From Bryum argenteum (taxonomy: Eukaryota; Streptophyta; Bryopsida; Bryales; Bryaceae): a DNA stretch of 64,000 nucleotides. This document shows positions 33,610 to 46,530 of the stretch, one piece after another (the stretch's first letter is position 1; every line of letters begins with the position of its first letter). The position numbers and the translations under genes were made by a program. The notes beneath the pieces are model-generated. The model was not told the origin of the DNA. It did no database searches and worked only from the letters and a program-made list of their open reading frames with translations. The stretch lies in contig CM073328.1 in assembly GCA_037043015.1 (NCBI GenBank), positions 17,395,495-17,459,494 on the forward strand, written 5' to 3'.

Positions 33610-34680
33610 AGTCAGATTTTCTACCCTTTCACTTATCAATGGATCTTTTTGCCTCCCACGTCCTACCACATGCCCTCAAGTGATTGCGTGGTGGGGACAG
33701 CTATGCCGATCAAGCCAAGCAAATTGCCTACCCATGTGCCTCATGTGCCTAGGGTAAATAATGGTGGCCTCCAAGCAACACGGCAAATGATGCATCCTGA
33801 GAAGGATTCGGGGACGGTACGATGCGCACTAAAATGGGGAGTCCATTTGCCGGTTACCCCGCTCCGTTGACCACGGAATCTTTCATTTCTTTTCCTTTCG
33901 TTACTGTAGCACTGATCCGACGGGTAGCAGCCTCCCGACAGATCTTGCGGTCCTCTTCCTCTCTTCTCAAGGGTGCGTAGAAACCACGCTGTCGAGGTTT
34001 CGTGCGCCTCCATCATGATCGGAGCTCTGCATCTGCGAGAATCCTAGATCCATCGCAGGACGGCAAGGGTTTGAGTCTCTCATGCCCCCATGCCTTGCTG
34101 AGGTTGCGGTGTTCGTCGCAAATCTTTCGGGAGGCAGGAGTTGGTTGATGCGCTAGAATGCCGGGTGCGGGTTCGAACGAAACCGGCTAGATATCCACCA
34201 CGTCCGTCAGGAGGTTTCTGCTTTACGGAGGGTGAGTACTCGATGTTTTCGATCTTCTTGTGGCGTAGTTTCCAGTGTTGTATGCCATTGACTAAGGTAT
34301 TCGCAAACTGTCAGGGTGAGATCTGAGAGCAAGGTCCAGGTGTTGCAGTGGTGCTTGTCTGGTAGATTGCGTGCACTTGGGTTTTGTAGAACTGCTGAGC
34401 ACTCCCTGTAAGCATGTAAAAGGGCGATCCTTGTACTGTTAGGATCAGGGTTTCGAAGTCCGTGAATAGTAACATGTGCGATCAGAATTCTCAATGTCTA
34501 CACGGGCGGCCCATCTTATTGTTAAGGCTGGGGTTGGAGTTATCATCTGGAGAGTACAGCAGCAGCATCCCGTGTCATTACACTTGCATGTTAGTCCACG
34601 ATTGAGAGACATGCCACATTCTTACTGCTGGAGAATAAAAGATTGGAATTATCTGTTGGTAGGAACAAGGTAATTTGCAT
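33610..34680. other. Stretch without supported gene
   Basis: Balanced base composition with short ORFs on both strands (61-95 codons), none with motif, promoter or splice support. Words such as TCTCATGCCCCCATG near 34080 give no family hint. Confidence 0.3.
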
Positions 34681-35145
34681 TTAACCCCAATTCCGTTAAA
34701 ATGGCACTATGCCATGTGCCATTTTGTCACACGAGATCTTACATTTGTGCTCATATAAAATGGTATATTCTGTAATATCATAATTTTTTTTGTAATATCA
34801 CTTCTTTATATACATTATCACTCATTTTCCCTAATATCACCTTAAAATTCTGTTATATCACATGGTTTTTGAGCTACAGTTCAGAAAGATGCATCATTTA
34901 ACTAAATATGGACTTTGGGCTTATTTATGGACTTTAACACATGGAGAGATCTCTCCATCCATGACCGTAAAATGTACATATTTGAAGAGTATCTTCATAG
35001 AACCTAGATTCTAGAAATCATTTTGCAACTATCTTTTTTATTTGTAGACCGTGGATTGTCCATCTTTAGTTAAATATGTCATAAAGTTGAGATGTGCCAT
35101 TTTACCAAAATTATCCCATTTTAATTTTTAACGGAATTGAGGTTA
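34681..35145. mobile_element. MITE with TTAACCCCAATTCCGTTA ends
   Basis: About 465 bp. Left end TTAACCCCAATTCCGTTAAA, right end the complement with one mismatch (AACGGAATTGAGGTTA at 35130-35145). The interior is AT-rich. Its ends begin TTAACC like the 14962 family but then diverge; relation uncertain. Target duplication not resolved. Confidence 0.65.
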
Positions 35146-35746
35146 TTTTTATGATTATATTGTGGTCTTCTTCATTACAACATATAACATATAGGACAAG
35201 AAAGATAATTTAGACTTAAAAGGCAAACCTCTGACACAAGAGACATGTCAAAGTCTCTAAATCTAACTAGTGTACTTATTTCTAGACTATACTAAGTTAG
35301 TCTAACACTCCAAGGCACTAGGACACTAGTTGATTTTTTGATCTATATTACTTCTTAATTGTTGTTGAAGATTTGTTGTAGGCTTATATGTCATAATAGT
35401 ATGCTTTAAAATTTTCTTTCAGTTATTTTTATAGTGTAATAATTTCCTATAGATTGATTTGATTTGATTTTGTGTTGTCTTTGAACATAGTTAATTTATT
35501 GCTTTGAAATTTTATAAATTTTGATGAGTCTTGGATAATAGTCTTGGGCAAACTATATGTTTTATATTTCTCCCACTCCAAGAGTTATCAACATTGTTAC
35601 AATAAATACATAACTTGTCTTGTCTCCCACATACTTGTGTATCACATTTACGATTGATTAGAGGGATTGAAGAACTTACAAACATGAGAAGGGCTTCAAC
35701 TTACCTTGTTTAGTATTAGGTCTAACTTGAGGAATATTGATCATCC
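35146..35746. other. AT-rich flank of decayed copia
   Basis: No gene. Expected to contain the 3' untranslated part or LTR of the minus-strand copia remnant, but no second LTR copy was found. Confidence 0.3.
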
Positions 35747-37770
35747 CTAATTTTCCATGCAATGCATGTGTTTATCTTTAGGTGAAGATTCTGTTAGGAT
35801 GTCAGCTCTCACATCAAGTGTAGGTACACAAGATAGTACAATTTCAGTAGCAAGCCCTTCCACACGTGTGAAATGATATCGAGCATCTACATGTTTGCTT
35901 CTTGAGTGAAACTTTGGATTTGCACTAAGTGCAATGGCACTTTGACTATTGAAGTATAAAGGGGTTGGTGCTAATTTGAGAAATTCCCAATTCATAGAGT
36001 GACTTTCGGAGCCGAATAGCTTCTCGTGAGGCCATATATTCCGATTCAGTCAACGACAATGCTGCACTTGGTTGCTTATTGCTTCCCCACGATATTACAC
36101 CACTTGTAAGGATAGAACAATATCCGCACGTCAATCTTCTAGTATCTTAATCATTTACCCTGTTTGCATTCGAGAAGCCATGTACTGAGTTTTGCTTTTC
36201 TTGTTTTTGGTATTTAATACGATAGGATGAGGTTCTTGTGCATAGTATGTTTTAAAGTTCGGTGATGGGAATTCTTGGGTTTGGATAGCTATTGGACTTG
36301 ACTATCTAGTGTATAAGCACAATTTTGAGAGTATTTATAGTTGTGTGTTTATGAGAGTAATTATAGTTGTGTGTTTATGCTAATCATTTGAGAGTACGGG
36401 AGGGGACTTTGAGTTTGAAGAATTGTTTTGCCGTTGGGATAACTTTACTTAATCTTATACCCGGTGACACAGGTGTAGGTAATAGGTTGCAATTTAGCAT
36501 ATAATTGTACAATATAAGTTTTCATTTGGGTGATGGTCTGGTTGGGGTACCCAAAAAGGTTGTCCCATGAACAATTGCACTCTATGCTGGTGTGACAAAC
36601 ATATCCATTTTTAAACTGTAATACAATAAGACTTCATTAGATGTGGTTTTAGTTGTCTATACTTATAATGTATCAAGAAAAAAAATTAGAAATTAAAAAA
36701 AATATTTTGAAGTAATTTTATTTGATTTTTTAGTTGAAAAAGTAAGTCATGTCCCAATAACCTAAAATCCATAGAATCAAGCAAATGGAATATCAACCAT
36801 TTTTATTTTAATATGATTTTTGAATATGACCTACATCTTCTTGTATAGAATACAAAATAATTTATTTAATAATAAAAAAATTAATTCATTGTGCACTATA
36901 ATGCCTGCAAATCCCCAAATTCAACACTTTTTCCCTCATCTATGAATGGATCCAAAAAAAAAAAAAAAATCTAAAAGAAAATCTATAGGCATACATACTT
37001 TGATTTCAATGAGGTGCATGATATTTTATTTTCTATTCTAGGGTCTTTTTACTTGATTAAAATGACTAAATTAGACAAACTTTGGAGGCTTTCAATAAAA
37101 ATAACCTAATTAGTGTGTCCAAAAAGTGATACCCCAAGCTTACCATTGCCCATTTCATATATCTTGTTGATGGATAATTAACCATCTTTCTTGTTGATTT
37201 CTTATATCTGCCTTTCCTAGGGTGAAGTGCGCTTTACCATCATTTGTCATCTCAAATTGATCATTAAGGCTTAGTTTGATATCTTTAGTAAGAGATAATT
37301 TGTTGCTTGTCAATATAGAGTCATTTGCGTTGAGAGTTTGAATTATAAAACCAGAAGATTAGTCCCCTTTCATATAAATACCTGCATCTACCTCTAATCT
37401 TGTAAAGCCTCAAGATATCTAATATTGATCCAATCTCAACTACCATGCTTGGATGGACTGCTTTAGTCAACATAAAGATTTTAATGGTTCACAAACTACA
37501 TGATGAGGGATTCATTTGGAGGTGGGCGTAACCAACTCGATGTTTTTACATTTAGTTGGTGGAGCTCTAAATTGTATTGAGTAGCAATTGCTACAATACC
37601 TGGATTGAAGATAGTTTAACAACTGGAGAAAATGTTTCTTTAAATTCAAGTCTTGAAATTTGTGTGAAGCCTCTAGCCACAAGGCAAGCTTTGTACTTAT
37701 CTATTGTACCACGAGATTCTGTTAGACTTTATTTTGAATATCCATTTTCAAGTTATGTGTTTTCTACCAC
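35747..37770 (-). pseudogene. Ty1/copia RT and RNase H remnant
   Basis: Read on the minus strand in broken frames. RT begins near 37770 (KWIFKIKS, then LVARGFTQ and FKETFSPVVKLSSIQVL at about 37700-37610). ELHQLNVKT follows near 37565, with Asn where the catalytic Asp of motif A is expected, then a degenerate LKQS region and IKLSLNDQFEMTNDGKAHFT near 37280. RNase H is at 36134-35747 (GVISWGSNKQPSAALSLTES and YFNSQSAIALSANPKFHSRS). This is the standard copia order RT-RNase H. Many stops; integrase and Gag not seen; no LTRs found. Sequence differs clearly from the element at 55447, so it is another copia lineage. Confidence 0.8.
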
Positions 37771-40700
37771 GTAGAGTCGTTACAGTCCAAGTTTTATTTT
37801 TATTTAAGAAACTGAATTCTGAATTTATTGCATCTTGCCATTGGTGGCTATGATCTGATATATTGAGAACTTCTTTTTAGGTTTTTGGGCTATTCAATGT
37901 TACTACAATTATATTGACTTGCTTAAGATGTTTACAAGGTCTTGAAAAAGGCTTCAGTTGGATGGTTTATCTTGAACATATTCAATTATTTTTCTTGATA
38001 GTTTCAATACTCTCTTTAGTTTTTATAAAGTAGAAGGTGGAGTAGATTCTTTATTTTTTTAAGTAACTTCCTCTTCATGCTCGGAGGTGTCATCACCTAT
38101 GTGTTCTCAAGGTAGTTGCTAAATGTGTGTAATCTTGGTGAAAATCTTCTTACTAAGGTGAATCTTTTATTGGAAAATCTAGAGGTTCACTTGATTGCGA
38201 TCTTGATTGAGGTTGGAACGAATGTGTGACTTTAAGGTGTACCTTAATGATTTTGTAAATTCTTGTAAAAGTAGAACCATCATGTTGTCCATGAATTCAA
38301 AAAAATGTTTCGTACGCGGAGAATTATTATCCTTAGTAAATTCCTCTTGGAACTCTTCATGCACTTCTCTTTTGACTTCTAATAAAACAATATGTTTTTG
38401 ACCAAGACACATTGTTTATAGTTTTGCTTTGATACCATGAGCGGGAAATCACACACATGTAGGGTAAACCATAATCATGTATATACATAATAATGAAACA
38501 AAATAGTTAACCTTAAAAGGTATGACAGTTCGTATTCTAAGTGACACAACTATAACTCTAAGTTCTAGTAGTTAGGAGTTTAATCTTAGTAATATTAGTA
38601 GACTTTGACTCTTGCTTAGAGAAATCATGTGGATAGGTTGACATGAAGGAAATTATGCCAGTGAAGAGAAATTAGAATTCATTCTAATATAAATTGGATT
38701 GGTTTAATAGAACATGGGAAATTTATATGGCACAAAACTTAAGAAGCATACAAGAAGAAACATAGGTAGGAAGGAAGGTGAGTTCATTGAATAAATGAGG
38801 AACCTAGTGCAACTATGGAGTCCTTGGATAGGAAGTCATCCTCACTAGCAGGTTTCATACTCTTGAGTAGCGGACTTTGTCTACGTTTTGTTTTCCTTGG
38901 TTGTAATTTAATGTCAACTTATGTTCGGCTGTGCCAAACATGGTGAAAAAAGCTTTGTATCTCCTATCTCTGATGTATTCTTGAGTATGTAATTGCAAGA
39001 TCTTGTACTTAACTTGTATTTGCATATGTATCTCAAATCTTAGATTCAAATTCTTTACCAATTGTAACATCATAATGTTTAAAGTTGGAAAGAAGCTTTT
39101 TTCACATTTTAAAAAAGGTTAAGTAGTACTTTGAGGGCCCACGGCCCAAAAACCATTTTGGTAAAAAATTTGTTATAAGGCTATTCACATTTTTCCTAGG
39201 TGGTTTAGGTATATGTTCATGCAATTTTTACCCTCATGCAACCTATAAAACCTAAGAAGATGCTTGATTTCTCACATAAGGATCTGCTGAAATTGAAATA
39301 CAAAGGCAAGTTTGTAGAAAATAAAAATAGCATATGAAGAATAATTGGAATAAAGATCCGAACGTCTCAATCATGCCTAAAAACATTATTTACATGTGAA
39401 AAGAACAAAACTTGAAAAAAAGTAAGATCTTAACTTCTAGTGAATTTTTGAAGTTTTTGCAATTGGATGAAATTTGGGCACATTTTTGAGAATAAGTGAG
39501 CATACACTACATTTTGGGCAGTTTTAAGTAGATTTTGAATATTGTATTGAAACTTTCACTACGAATATCTGCTAAAGTATAAGTAATTTTGAAGCCCTAA
39601 AAGAACTTTCCAAAAGGTACGGAAAAACTCTACAATAATCCAAAGTAGCAACTACATACAATCTAAATTTAGTAAGTGAGAGTTTGACCAAAGTCAAATT
39701 GACCACAATCTCTCTCTCTTCGACTTTGGGGGTTCACATATTTATCGTCGATACAAATTGCTACAACTTTTCATAACCTCACCTCTTAACTCCTACATTT
39801 CCTTGTTTCAAAAAGCAAGAACTCTCAAACTACATTTATTAAGTCTTGTGCACTAGAGCTTGACAATGTGGGCTTATAAGAAATCTCTATTTTTGGACTT
39901 TTGACCATAGGATCTTGTACGTTATTTGCTTTTGGACTGCTACTAATTTTTTCAGCTATTGGATCTTTTCCATTTGCGAGATCATAACGTTCAAAGTTGA
40001 TGCAAAAGTTTTCTTTTACCATTGCTTGAGACACATACTATAAATGATGCCAAGGGTAAGATGAAGTATGAATGTTACCCCAAACATTTTGGGCACATAT
40101 TTTTCCATGTACGTAAACAAATTGGGTAGGCTTGTGCAAAATTTTAGAAACTCATTCTGCTTTTTTCACCTTCATGCAAAGTGTTTTCTAGAAAAAGGTT
40201 TAAAAAACGGTGATATAGAAAAACGTGCACCATGTTAGATATATTTACTTTTTGAGAAAATATTGACCTGTGAGTATGTGTCATTATGAATTTGTGAATC
40301 GTGAAAAAAAAAGGAAAAAAAAAAAAGAAAAAGAAAATCCTAAATCCCAAATTTTGACAATTTGTAAACTTTGTGTTATAAGAGCACCGTGAAAAAATCT
40401 TAGGCAAAAATGTTAATTTTGACCCCTTATAATAGGCTGCCCAAAATTGCACAAACCCATTTTGGGTTTTATGGATACTTGAGAGTTAAACATGCCTAAA
40501 CTCATATTAGTGTTTTGTTGTGAGTGTATCTATCTTGGAGAATAGTGACACTTACTTAAAAAAACCTCTACATGGACAAGAGTTCACTTTCTGTCTTATT
40601 TGGTTCTCAATCCATTTTATTTTTAGAAAAATAATAATTTGTGGGGATATTGTATGGTACTTTAAATATGTATCATATCAAGAAATAAGATAAGAAAAAT

Positions 40701-41859
40701 GCCCAACAAGTAGCTCAAACTTTAGGCAAAAGGTGGGCCCACTGGACTTGAGGGGTACCCAACTATTTCTCGTATATATACTATATTGTTTTAGCATTTC
40801 ATTTGTTCGAGGTTGAAACGTGACGATTTAGAATTAAAATCACCCACGCACAAGTATAATGAATTATGGAAAGTCTCTTCAAAAAGTCACAACAACAACA
40901 ACAGATTTTCATTTAAAAATGGATTTTCCTCTTCCTCCATGTCTTCCTCCTATTTGCTAATCAATGAAAAGATATCCAGCACTTGGCTCTGTAAAGTAAA
41001 TCCTTGAATGCCTAATAATAGGTGTTCTCCCCATATGAGAAGTAAACCATTTCTCCGTGATTGAGTGGCAATTTTCTGAACTCATTGGAAACAATGTTTC
41101 TTGATATATCATATGAATGTTCATTTCATACACATCGACCTTCTAGCAATAAGATTCCTTCATCGTACAAAACAGAATCGTTCAAATACAGTTGTCACAA
41201 AAGACATAGCTCACGAGCCGCATTAGGAGACATTCTATGCACAAAATTAGAAACTATTTGACAACTTGAACTTTAGGCAGTTACTTGGAAAAATGCGAAT
41301 ATTCCCGAGACCTTCCTCGAGTCAATGAAAAGAACGTAAGTTGCACCGCCATGACGTGCCATTTAAGTCATCATCACATGGGCAAACTTAAATGGGCAAA
41401 GCAAAGTTTCCGGGGTGCATGTACCAATGACGACAAGTCACAAGAGAATGCAAAAGTAGATCCGTTCTGGATTATCGTCCAGAATTGTATAATTCATCCT
41501 AAAACTCAGTTGACCAGTTTCTGATCACTAAGAAAAGTAGAAAAGGGCTCTCAGTGCGCCCCTCCAAACTATCATAAAAATCGTCACTTGCTCTACAATT
41601 GGACAATTACAGCCCAAAAGTAATGTACTCACTACAATGAACTACTGTAGTCGCAGTGCTCCACTCTGCAGCAAATTACTTTGACTTCTGATGTAATGTT
41701 GTCACTTTCAATCACCCCGGAAAAGGGATTTGCAAGAACTACTGTAGTCGTAAGTATAGTACACTGAGTAAGTATAGTACACTGAGTGCAAGTCACTGAC
41801 AATGCATCGATAGACGGACACATGCTTGAATTGATTGCAGTGTCGGCCGAACTTGCAAA
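37771..41859. other. AT-rich, gene-poor stretch
   Basis: No credible gene. It may include the degraded upstream half of the copia remnant. A dispersed repeat lies at 38990-39650, a fragment of another near 39840-40030, and an A-rich tract at 40305-40340. An 18-bp direct repeat (AGTATAGTACACTGAGTA) sits near 41755-41790. Confidence 0.4.
38990..39650 (+). repeat. Dispersed repeat R, copy 1
   Basis: Matches 53850-53260 in reverse orientation (words CCTAGGTG, ATGCAATTTTTACCCTCAT, AGTGAATTTTTGAAGTTT, TTTTGAGAATAA), 46560-46850 in the same orientation (GAATTTTTGAAGTTTTTG-like, AAAAACTCTACAAT) and part of 43800-44060. No coding capacity visible; probably an old non-autonomous element. Confidence 0.6.
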
Positions 41860-42111
41860 ATGGAGTCACTGATTGCATCGAGCAGAACTTTTTCCTTCAC
41901 CCACGTACACCCAGTTAATCTTCGACCCGCCACCATCCCCTTCCACTTCCAGCTTCAGCTTGCAACCACCCATTCTCCGAGATCGCACAATCCGACTTCG
42001 AAACTGTCTGAGTGGAATCTAGCACATATTCCCGTCTCCTTCCTTGCGAAGGCTGAGGGTCGCCGCTTCAGTAGGCGAGCTGGTTTTGATGAGGCGAACA
42101 GACAAAGCTGA
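41860..42111 (+). other. ORF with transit-peptide-like composition
   Basis: 83 codons from ATG 41860 (MESLIASSRTFSFTHVHPVN). Ser/Thr/Arg/His-rich and poor in acidic residues for the first 60 residues, as in organelle-targeting peptides, then FLAKAEGRRFSRRAG. It ends before any domain. It could be a first exon or a gene fragment. No promoter or donor was fixed. Confidence 0.2.
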
Positions 42112-44125
42112 TGACAGCAGGTGTGACAAATGCCGACTCCCGGAGAATTGATTATGCCAGAAGCTCAGAGTGAGATACTAGATTGGTAGTACTCAAGTGA
42201 GTGGGATCTGCAATTGTAGGAGTGGCAGGGGAGTGGTCGTCGTTTGACGTAATGAGGGTCCCATCTGATCCGGGTTCGCCGCAATGTGGACCATTGACCA
42301 GCCGGTACAGCGAGCGAGGGTAAGCACCTGAAATTAGCAAAAACGTGATGCCGACTGACAGTTTACTCACTTTATACTGCGATGATGCCTTCAAATGTGG
42401 CGGCAGTTGCAAACTATTCGAATGAAACACATGATGCACAAGTTTTAGCGACATGGGCTCGTTGACCGTCGGCAGTCATCGAACTATGCTCGTCGGCGTT
42501 GACCCCATCATTGTTTTTAAATTGTTTTTCGCCCAAACAGTCAATGTATTGACTCCATCACTGTTTGCGTGACGTTGGACGTCGCTTCATTTACTGTTAC
42601 TAGTCGTTCATTTAAAGGTGGTGACTTCTCGCTTTTTGCAAGTCAAACGTGAATGGATCTCATTGTGCACATGGTTGCTCTGTAAAGATGAACTGAGTTT
42701 GTTTCATCACTTTTTCAGGTCAATACAAAAATGTGGTTACTGAATAAGTCCACTTTCTTTAATGAAAGTGCATGACCTTGATTGGAAGTAGAGAATCGTT
42801 CACCTGGCAATCATGGCTACAATCAATAATGAGAAAACTAATAGTGATCATTTAGCTCAATAAATTCATGCTTCCTACACAAGAGTTGTTGATTAGGATT
42901 ACAAATATCAATTGCGACGAGAATCACTACATGTCATATGTTGCCATAGTGTTACAATACTAATCTTCAAAACATGTAGTTACACAAAAAAAAAAAACAA
43001 AAGAATTGCTCGACACCTAGTGTTTGCGTTCAAGGATGTATTCGTTATACAATTAAGAGATAAATCAAAGGGAAAAACAATAAAATGATAAATATGGAGT
43101 TATACTAAATGTGAGAGCTTGGAAATCTTTTGAAAAGAGAGGAATTTATTGAAAGTGATGCAATGGGTGGTTTCAAGAAAAGACAAAGAAAATTAATTGT
43201 AATGGTGGCTTAAATTGAACACTAATCTTAAAATTGTTGAAAAATTGTATTATGTTTGACTTTCGACAAATAACAACAATCAATAACTTCTGTGCAGTCA
43301 TAAATGACTTAAAAAGTGTTTGCGTTAGTGTGCACAAATCATGAAACACACTCTCTACTTCAAAGAGTTGCTGGTTAGTGTTGCAATCGTTATTGCAAAG
43401 TGATACACTAAGTGTCAGTGTGTCACATGTTACCTCAGTGTTGTAACACTAATTGTCAAGATAGAACACTAAGTGTCAAATCACAGAAACTTAAAGGGAG
43501 AGGAAGAAAACAATGGAATAGTGGAATTCGTAACTGTAGAAAATGGAAAGAGAGCACTGAGTGCAATGGTCGCCTAGTAGATATGAAAACTGTTGCAGAA
43601 AAGTGCAATAATTGACTTTAAGTAATTCCCACTAATTCTCACATAACACTAATCAACAACTTTTGTGTAGTGCTTATGGTTTAATCTCTAGAGTTCTAGG
43701 CCAAATTTCAATTGATTACCTCCAAAACTACCTTTTCAAATGCAAGGTAAAAGTCGTCATTTCCTAATGTATTTTGGAGATTATAATCATAGAATTCAGT
43801 ACCAAAGTTGTACATGATCACATACACTAAAGCGTAGATTCAAATTCCTTACCACTTGTGACATTCGTAACGCTCAAAGCTGAAAATAAACTTTTTTGTG
43901 TTGTTCCTAAGAAGAAAAGCAAAGTTTGGAGCACAAGAGAACCATTTTTACGGATAAATTATGTTTAAGACGTCTCAAAATTCTTAATCCTAAGGAGGTT
44001 AGGTAAATATTTATGTAACTTTCACTGAATTTCAAATACATGCAAGGCATACCTATGAGGGTGAAAAAGTCAAAATTGTGCAAAATTATCATAGAAAAAA
44101 TCCACTTGATAAGAGTATGACTTAA
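42112..44125. other. Stretch without supported gene
   Basis: A minus ORF 42454-42152 (100 codons) contains a 43-nt segment with perfect GT-AG borders that is also read through in frame, so evidence for a gene is weak. 42860-43000 and 43360-43480 are diverged copies of one repeat (words AAGAGTTG, TTGCCATAGTGTTACAATACT-like). Otherwise AT-rich DNA with a fragment of repeat R at 43800-44060. Confidence 0.35.
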
Positions 44126-44516
44126 GGCCCGGTTCAGACTGGGACGTCCGGTGGAGGCGGACAAAACCGGATGTCCACCATTTTGTCCACTACATTGTGG
44201 AGGGAAAGGCGCCTACGTGGCAAAACCCTATGATGATGACGCAGTGGTGCATGCGAGGAGGGGGAGGAGGAGGCAAGAAGACCTTGGTTTGTCCATTGGA
44301 CAAGATTTGGGGTCACCTCCCAAGGTGACCCCAAATCTTGTCCGGTGGACAAAAGGATACATTGGATTTTTGGAGGGAAATGTGCCTATGTGGCAAAATC
44401 CTAAACCGGACGTCCTTCGAGTGTGAAAGCCCTAGCGGAAGAAACCTCCACATTGCCCAATGGAAGGCCGGAGAATTTCGTCCGCCTCCACTAGACGTCC
44501 CAGTCTGAACCGGGCC
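44126..44516. mobile_element. PIF/Harbinger-like MITE with internal hairpin
   Basis: A 391-bp GC-rich element with ends GGCCCGGTTCAGACTGGGAC and exact complement, continuing into GTGGAGGCGGAC and complement. Flanks TTA(A) left and TTA(G) right fit a TTA duplication with one extra base. Inside, arms 44288-44318 and 44323-44353 form a 31-bp hairpin with two mismatches. The words GAGGGAAAGGCGCCTACGTG and GAGGGAAATGTGCCTATGTG are an internal direct repeat, suggesting a nested insertion. Confidence 0.8.
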
Positions 44517-44702
44517 TTAGTACCTTCTTGACCCTTAAACGCCCATGGGTCTGAAACAGGCAACCCAAAATTGGATCACAACATCTTTTGGACTTGGGCA
44601 CCATGAATAGTGCACTTTTTGAACTTGGGCATCATGAATAGACCAATCAATGATGAGCTTGCAACCTCCTACAAAGTTATGTACAACCCCAACCTACCTA
44701 CC

Positions 44703-46331
44703 TGTGAGCCTAAATCCCGGTGACCCGGTTTTTAAGCCACAAGTTTGGCCGTGGGGGTGGGTGCAAGTAAAACGACCTTCCAAGCAATGGACACCAAACT
44801 TTATACATACATGCAATTTCTAGTTTGGATTCACAAGGAGACACAACCATTCACTCAAGTCTCCATTTAATGCAAAACAAGTAGCTCCAAAGAGTGAATT
44901 GAGTCCGCTGCCCTCCCTAGGAGGTTCAAATAGCCCTCATTTGACCACCCAGGGCCTAAGGCTCAATTATGGGCACAAAATGACCAAAAGAACACTTAAG
45001 CGCCTCTAAAACACATATGGACTAAGAGGTCCAGCACACAATTTAGGGCTGAAAAGGGGTTGCAAATCACATCAAAGACCTTCTACCTCAAGCCTAAGAC
45101 CCAATCAACATATGAGTGGTAGAATAATCAACTAAACACGCAATTCTCCACCACTACACAATTTTAGGGTTAATTGGAGAATTTTGGGCGGCGCTTCCGC
45201 GGTTCCCTCACACGAATTCAAATCGTGACACAAGACAATCAAACCAAAGATACACAAACAAGAAAACACACATTCATACATGAAACTATAACACAATATC
45301 ACCAAATCAAGTCGCAACCCAAACATGTTTTTGGGCAACAAATTGCCATTTTCCAAAGCGTTAAATGCATCTAACCCCACTAGGGTCGTTGCACACACAA
45401 TCTAGCTACTCAAGAGTGTCACAATCACATCAAAGGAGGATGAAATGGGGCTTCCCTCAATCTGCCGCCACCAGTAAGGTCCCTTCAGTAGAACAAGGAT
45501 TTCTCCCTCGTCCTTGCTCCAATGGGGGCGAGCTTGGTCCCATTAGAAAGAAAACTCGACAATGCTCCTGGATTTCTAAGGCACGCCCCCCAATTCCTTG
45601 CCAATCGTGAGATCTCGTCCTTCAAAGTCGGCCCCCCAACTCTGCCGTCACCAGTAAGGGTACTTTGGTAGAATCGCGATTTCTTCTTCGTCCTTGTTCC
45701 AATGAGGGCAAGCTTGGTCTTGTTGGAAAGAAAACTCGACAACGCTCCTAGATCTCTAAGGCAAGCCTCCCAATTCTTCGTCAATCGTGAGATCTCGTCC
45801 TTCAAAGTCGGCAGCCACTCTCAAATTGAAAACTCCAACCCTTCTATCTTCTCCTCCAACCTACCCACACTCACACCCACATGCAACGAATCCACACATC
45901 CTACTTGCAAGTTTTTTTTTTTTGTGTTAGACCACCCAACTCCATTTTGCATAGTTCAACCTAAGAAAACTTTCACACACACACACACCCTCTTCCCCCA
46001 CACATGGGAGAGAGAGAAAGAGACACACACTCTCTCCAACCCTAGCCCAACGGTAGGGAGAAAACCAACTCCACTACATCCATCCAACATTTCATCCACC
46101 GGTCTTCTAACCCCTTTTCCACTTTCTAACTTTTTAGAACTAAAACCATTGAGGATTTTGATTCTAACAAGTCCGGATTAGCGAGATAGGACTCCAAGAC
46201 TTTCTACTATATGCCGAGGTTTGAAACTAAAAGGGTAAAACATAAGAATAAACATTATATAACGCGCGTAAATAATCAAAACCTTGCGGGAAGGGTTTTC
46301 CCGCCGAGGTGAACCATCTCAAGGGTTCACA
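44703..46331. mobile_element. Solo LTR (family L), copy 2
   Basis: 1629 bp, begins TGTGAGCCTAAATCCCGGTG, ends AAGGGTTCACA, with perfect 5-bp duplication CTACC (44698-44702, 46332-46336). Homologous to 10126-11849 (see that entry). Near the 3' end GCGGGAAGGGTTTTCCCGC forms a short hairpin not seen in copy 1. No coding region; ORFs inside are repeat-generated. Confidence 0.85.
45461..45820. repeat. 180-bp tandem duplication inside solo LTR
   Basis: Two units at an exact 180-bp spacing beginning TCTGCCGYCACCAGTAAGG and ending CCTTCAAAGTCGGC. It occupies the same position as the 178-bp array of the other family L copy, although the unit sequences differ. Confidence 0.85.
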
Positions 46332-46530
46332 CTACCACAATCCTTTCAAAGCACAAAATCATTCATACAAATTGTGATTTGAATTGTGAAATTTCACTTT
46401 TTGAATGCATCAGAAGAAGGTGACCATTTTGACATCAAAATATAAGTGAAATGTTGAGTACAGTGAGAGCTACAGGGAAGATTATGTTGGAATCATGCCC
46501 GTCGAGCTTGCTTGGGCGTTTAAGGGTTAA

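Larger units (their letters stand above)
44528..46530. mobile_element. TTAACC-ended element split by a solo LTR
   Basis: Ends TTGACCCTTAAACGCCCATG and TGGGCGTTTAAGGGTTAA match the family at 14962-15915. Removing the solo LTR (44703-46331) and one target copy leaves about 370 bp, close to the smaller family members. Confidence 0.75.

Noticed and set aside
42152..42454. 100-codon minus ORF with a 43-nt GT-AG segment
   Set aside because: The intron would be unusually short and the frame is open with or without it; no recognised domain.
45485..46181. ORFs of 106-159 codons
   Set aside because: Inside the second solo LTR and its 180-bp duplication; no homologous ORF in the other LTR copy.
46295..46313. 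GCGGGAAGGGTTTTCCCGC hairpin as a Helitron 3' end
   Set aside because: No CTRR terminus or AT insertion site; it lies within a well-bounded solo LTR.
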